Origin: Hyphomicrobiales bacterium
GTDB lineage: Bacteria; Pseudomonadota; Alphaproteobacteria; Rhizobiales; Rhizobiaceae
DNA: 64,000 bases
NCBI GenBank assembly: GCA_021775455.1
Contig: JAJFHU010000038.1
Span: forward strand, 81,315-145,314
Reading direction: 5' to 3'
Every line of letters starts with the position of its first letter. The first letter of the stretch is position 1. The notes under the pieces are model-generated. The model worked only from the letters and a program-made list of their open reading frames with translations, searched no databases and was not told the DNA's origin. Shown in pieces: positions 62,801 through 64,000 of the stretch. A program made the translations under genes and the position numbers.

Positions 62801-63549
62801 CCGGCGATGGCGGGATCGACACTGTCATCTACGATGGTGATGCCGCATTCCAGTATGCCCTTGATCAGGGTGCATTCGAAAACGCCCAGTTCGGCTCCGG
62901 CAATGATACGGTTTGGGGCAATGCCGCCGACAACACTATTAATGGTGGTGCCGGTAACGATGTGCTGTTCGGTTATGGCGGCAATGACACACTGATCGGT
63001 GGCGATGGCGCTGACAGCCAGCAAGGTGGAGAGGGCGACGATATCATCCACATCGATGAAAATGACACTTGGTTTTCCGGCGATGGCGGGATTGACACGG
63101 TGGTTTATTCTGGCAGCACCAATTTTCAGTACGCTCTGGATCAGGGTGCATTCGAAAACGCCCAATTTGGCTCCGGCCATGATACGATATGGGGCAATGC
63201 GGCCGACAATCTGATCGAAGGTGGAGCAGGCCACGATGCACTGTTCGGCTATGGTGGGGATGACACACTGATTGCAGGCGAAGGCAATGATCTCCTGACA
63301 GGTGGCGCAGGAAACGATACTTTCATTTTCAAACTGAAAACCGGAAACAACACGATTTTTGACTTTGAAGCCGGTATCGGCATTGGCGACCGTATCGATG
63401 TTTCCGACCATGAATTTGCTGATTTTAATACAGTATTGGCGGCTACCGAAGACACAGCGGAAGGCGCGCTCTTGTCGCTCAATGGCAGCAGTATCCTCTT
63501 TCAGGGAGTAACCGAGAGTCAATTTTTTCAAGACGATTTCATTGTCTAA
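59824..63549 (+). CDS. RTX-type calcium-binding repeat protein, probably secreted by a type I system
   Basis: A 1241-residue acidic protein without signal peptide. Residues 1 to about 180 are a non-repeat domain; a second non-repeat region lies at about 240-400; hemolysin-type GGxGxDxLx nonapeptide repeats occur at about 185-230 and densely from 405 (GGSGDDTLNGGDD, GGNGDDTLFGGAGND). Tandem units of 92-93 residues follow: copies begin with (D/T)WFSGDGGIDT at 62509, 62788 and 63064, each with FQYALDQGAFENA and LFGYGGNDTLIGG. The C-terminus (TLLNGSSILFQGVTESQFF-type) looks like a type I secretion end. No transporter genes are adjacent. Confidence 0.93.
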   Translation: MAKLYLAANYVSASEPGPLVPDDLENSGHLQLVFEDDSGQMKEIEVQAPLFGGELGGNWDFKINASHGAETDYVDENGQPTNADRYARVELQLDDGQSAENVWELLLQVHDSLESNGAGLDYDVGTQNSNSYINSILYTIGIEINDYIQAVTPSDVVAFPALDANVLLFYENGVAITTQGTDGNDYTRGGGDDDDLSGGNGSDQLYGGSGDDTLNGGDDVANPDGFRDDMEGDYLVGGDGYDTYKIGFSNETARKVHVQEVVGPGAKTTTKSNLADIIDVIKDSDGRGVISYFHDASSEFFVNGYTFGKLAYFVGNQSWANQAEGLDPVWSIRHDQTLDPREGTLRATPYNWFDEDTQTHKKGLLFFHRKNIADNSDLESNLGIVIIENFKNGDFGINLMGYENLFYGTDGDDNHNGNGADEEMQGFEGDDELDGAGGNDELNGGGGNDTLNGGSGDDTINGGAGSDIIDGGDGIDTIDYSTSTGAISADLETGITNGGDATGDQIANIENIIGSDFNDSLTGDTGNNLIVASLGADSITGGDGNDTVSYYEQILFGFNNITSGVSVDLSTGIATGLHAEGDSLSGIENLVGTIYADLLTGDENDNVLDGKSGIDTILGNGGNDVIYLDNKAELALADDGSGIDTLIYDQDGGTSTTYHLDDGNFENFVFTDNNHHAIYGGSADNSISAGRGNNRLYGEDGNDILDGGDGNDRLYGGNGDDTLIGGIGSDTARYSDILAGVTVSLAITGAQNTIGGDFDTISEVENLHGSLYNDFLTGDAKDNILTGDEGADFLDGGDGSDTASYSNSGVAVVANILAGGSAGDAAGDTYVNIENLTGSQLDDMLIGDDNTNILNGGNGDDTLFGGAGNDTLIGGFDADIMHGGDGDDIIEVDKHDIWYSGDAGIDTLVLRFDIVDFQYALDQGAFENAKTSAGNDTIWGNASDNIIKTSLGDDVLFGYGGNDILIGGKGADSQQGGEGDDTIHIDEFDTWFSGDGGIDTVIYDGDAAFQYALDQGAFENAQFGSGNDTVWGNAADNTINGGAGNDVLFGYGGNDTLIGGDGADSQQGGEGDDIIHIDENDTWFSGDGGIDTVVYSGSTNFQYALDQGAFENAQFGSGHDTIWGNAADNLIEGGAGHDALFGYGGDDTLIAGEGNDLLTGGAGNDTFIFKLKTGNNTIFDFEAGIGIGDRIDVSDHEFADFNTVLAATEDTAEGALLSLNGSSILFQGVTESQFFQDDFIV

Positions 63550-63834
63550 CGCAAGTTGAGTATCGCAAAAAATTAAAACCGGGCGGAAACATTAGGTTGG
63601 AGCAGTGACTGCATCCTGTTCCGCCCCACCGTTCCTGTTCACTGACGCCACCCCGGTGAAAATCAAACTGGTCGCTACGCAATCGATAAATGTGGTTTCC
63701 GCCCCACTCTCACCGCATTCACCAGGTGTGGCAATTTTTGAGTTTGTATGTTGGGCAAATCACTCTATTAGAAGGCAACATCCAAAAAAGCGTTAAACCG
63801 CACCCTCCCAAAACCCTCCAAGGATTGGCCGACT

Positions 63835-64000
63835 GTGACCAAGGCAATACTCAGTAGCTTCGCTGAGAAGCTATCCATTTTTGACGGCACCACTCCAAGA
63901 GTGTCATTTAACAATCCCCGCACCATTAAAACAGAATTGCTGGCAGGCTTGACGGTAGCGCTGGCACTTGTGCCCGAAGCCGTAGCATTCGCCTTCGTTG
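63835..64000 (+). CDS. SulP-family anion transporter, N-terminus (partial)
   Basis: From a GTG at 63835 (AAGGA about ten bases upstream) the frame is open to the window end: KAILSSFAEKLSIFDGT, then TIKTELLAGLTVALALVPEAVAFAFV. The last stretch is the first helix and the VPEAVAF motif typical of SulP permeases (sulfate, bicarbonate or other anions). Only 55 residues are visible, so substrate and any STAS domain cannot be told. Confidence 0.85.
   Translation, partial: MTKAILSSFAEKLSIFDGTTPRVSFNNPRTIKTELLAGLTVALALVPEAVAFAFV

Noticed and set aside
60360-63310. Regular short repeats that could be mistaken for CRISPR
   Set aside because: They are in-frame coding repeats (GGxGxDxL) of varying length within an RTX protein, with no uniform spacers or cas genes.
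62338-63531. Minus-strand open frame of 397 codons opposite the RTX gene
   Set aside because: It mirrors the regular RTX repeats of the plus strand, which create a repeat-driven open antisense frame; no start signal or family features.

Overview
The window looks like chromosomal DNA of a marine or halotolerant alphaproteobacterium, most likely of the order Hyphomicrobiales (Rhizobiales). The evidence is the Tad/Cpa pilus gene set in alphaproteobacterial order, hydroxyectoine-utilisation genes eutB/eutC, an MttB/GcvT methyltransferase pair, a CobN-type cobaltochelatase with CobW and CbtAB, moderate GC content and dense genes joined by ATGA overlaps. Genus cannot be fixed by reading. No rRNA, tRNA, CRISPR array, prophage or complete insertion sequence was seen.

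Layout. 1-2518 (minus): eutC (runs off the left edge), eutB and a TerC-family membrane protein, overlapping by a few bases. 2799-10897 (plus): Tad/Cpa pilus machinery (cpaB, cpaC, a short lipoprotein in the cpaD position, cpaE, cpaF, tadB, tadC, a TPR lipoprotein). 10995-17294: a block of unfamiliar small exported proteins, several of them paralogues, then a lipoprotein and a TadG-like von Willebrand protein. No pilin, prepilin peptidase, TadE or TadF is present here. 17330-18244: an EamA exporter.

18415-47574 is mainly a cobalamin factory in several transcription units: cobT-cobS-phosphatase (plus); cobA-cobB-cobC-cobD (minus); cbiD-cobK (plus); DUF6732-like/cbiX/cobH/cobL/cobI/cbiG-cobJ/cobM (minus, preceded by an unassigned structured leader); and cbtB-cbtA-cobP-cobW-cobN-cupin-cobO (minus, under a clear cobalamin riboswitch). 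An island at 33702-39301 carries an MttB-family methyltransferase with a GcvT-like partner and divergent LysR regulator, a TerB-domain protein and a haem-binding protein. cobQ and a DUF1007/NicO cobalt-nickel transporter lie further right (54632-57838). Early cobalt insertion (CbiX), CbiG and CbiD occur together with the late chelatase CobN and the reductase CobK, so the corrin route is a hybrid by gene content.

47699-54586 is accessory: a trypsin-like protease split by a one-base frameshift in an A run, an M3 oligopeptidase, an imine-reductase-like dehydrogenase and an Asp/Glu racemase followed by decayed copies of the ends of the dehydrogenase and peptidase genes, then a GST with a divergent LysR regulator. 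58007-64000 holds a double YegP-domain protein, a very AT-rich stretch with two short overlapping reading frames and an unknown membrane protein, a 1241-residue RTX-type calcium-binding repeat protein, and the start of a SulP anion transporter that runs off the right edge.
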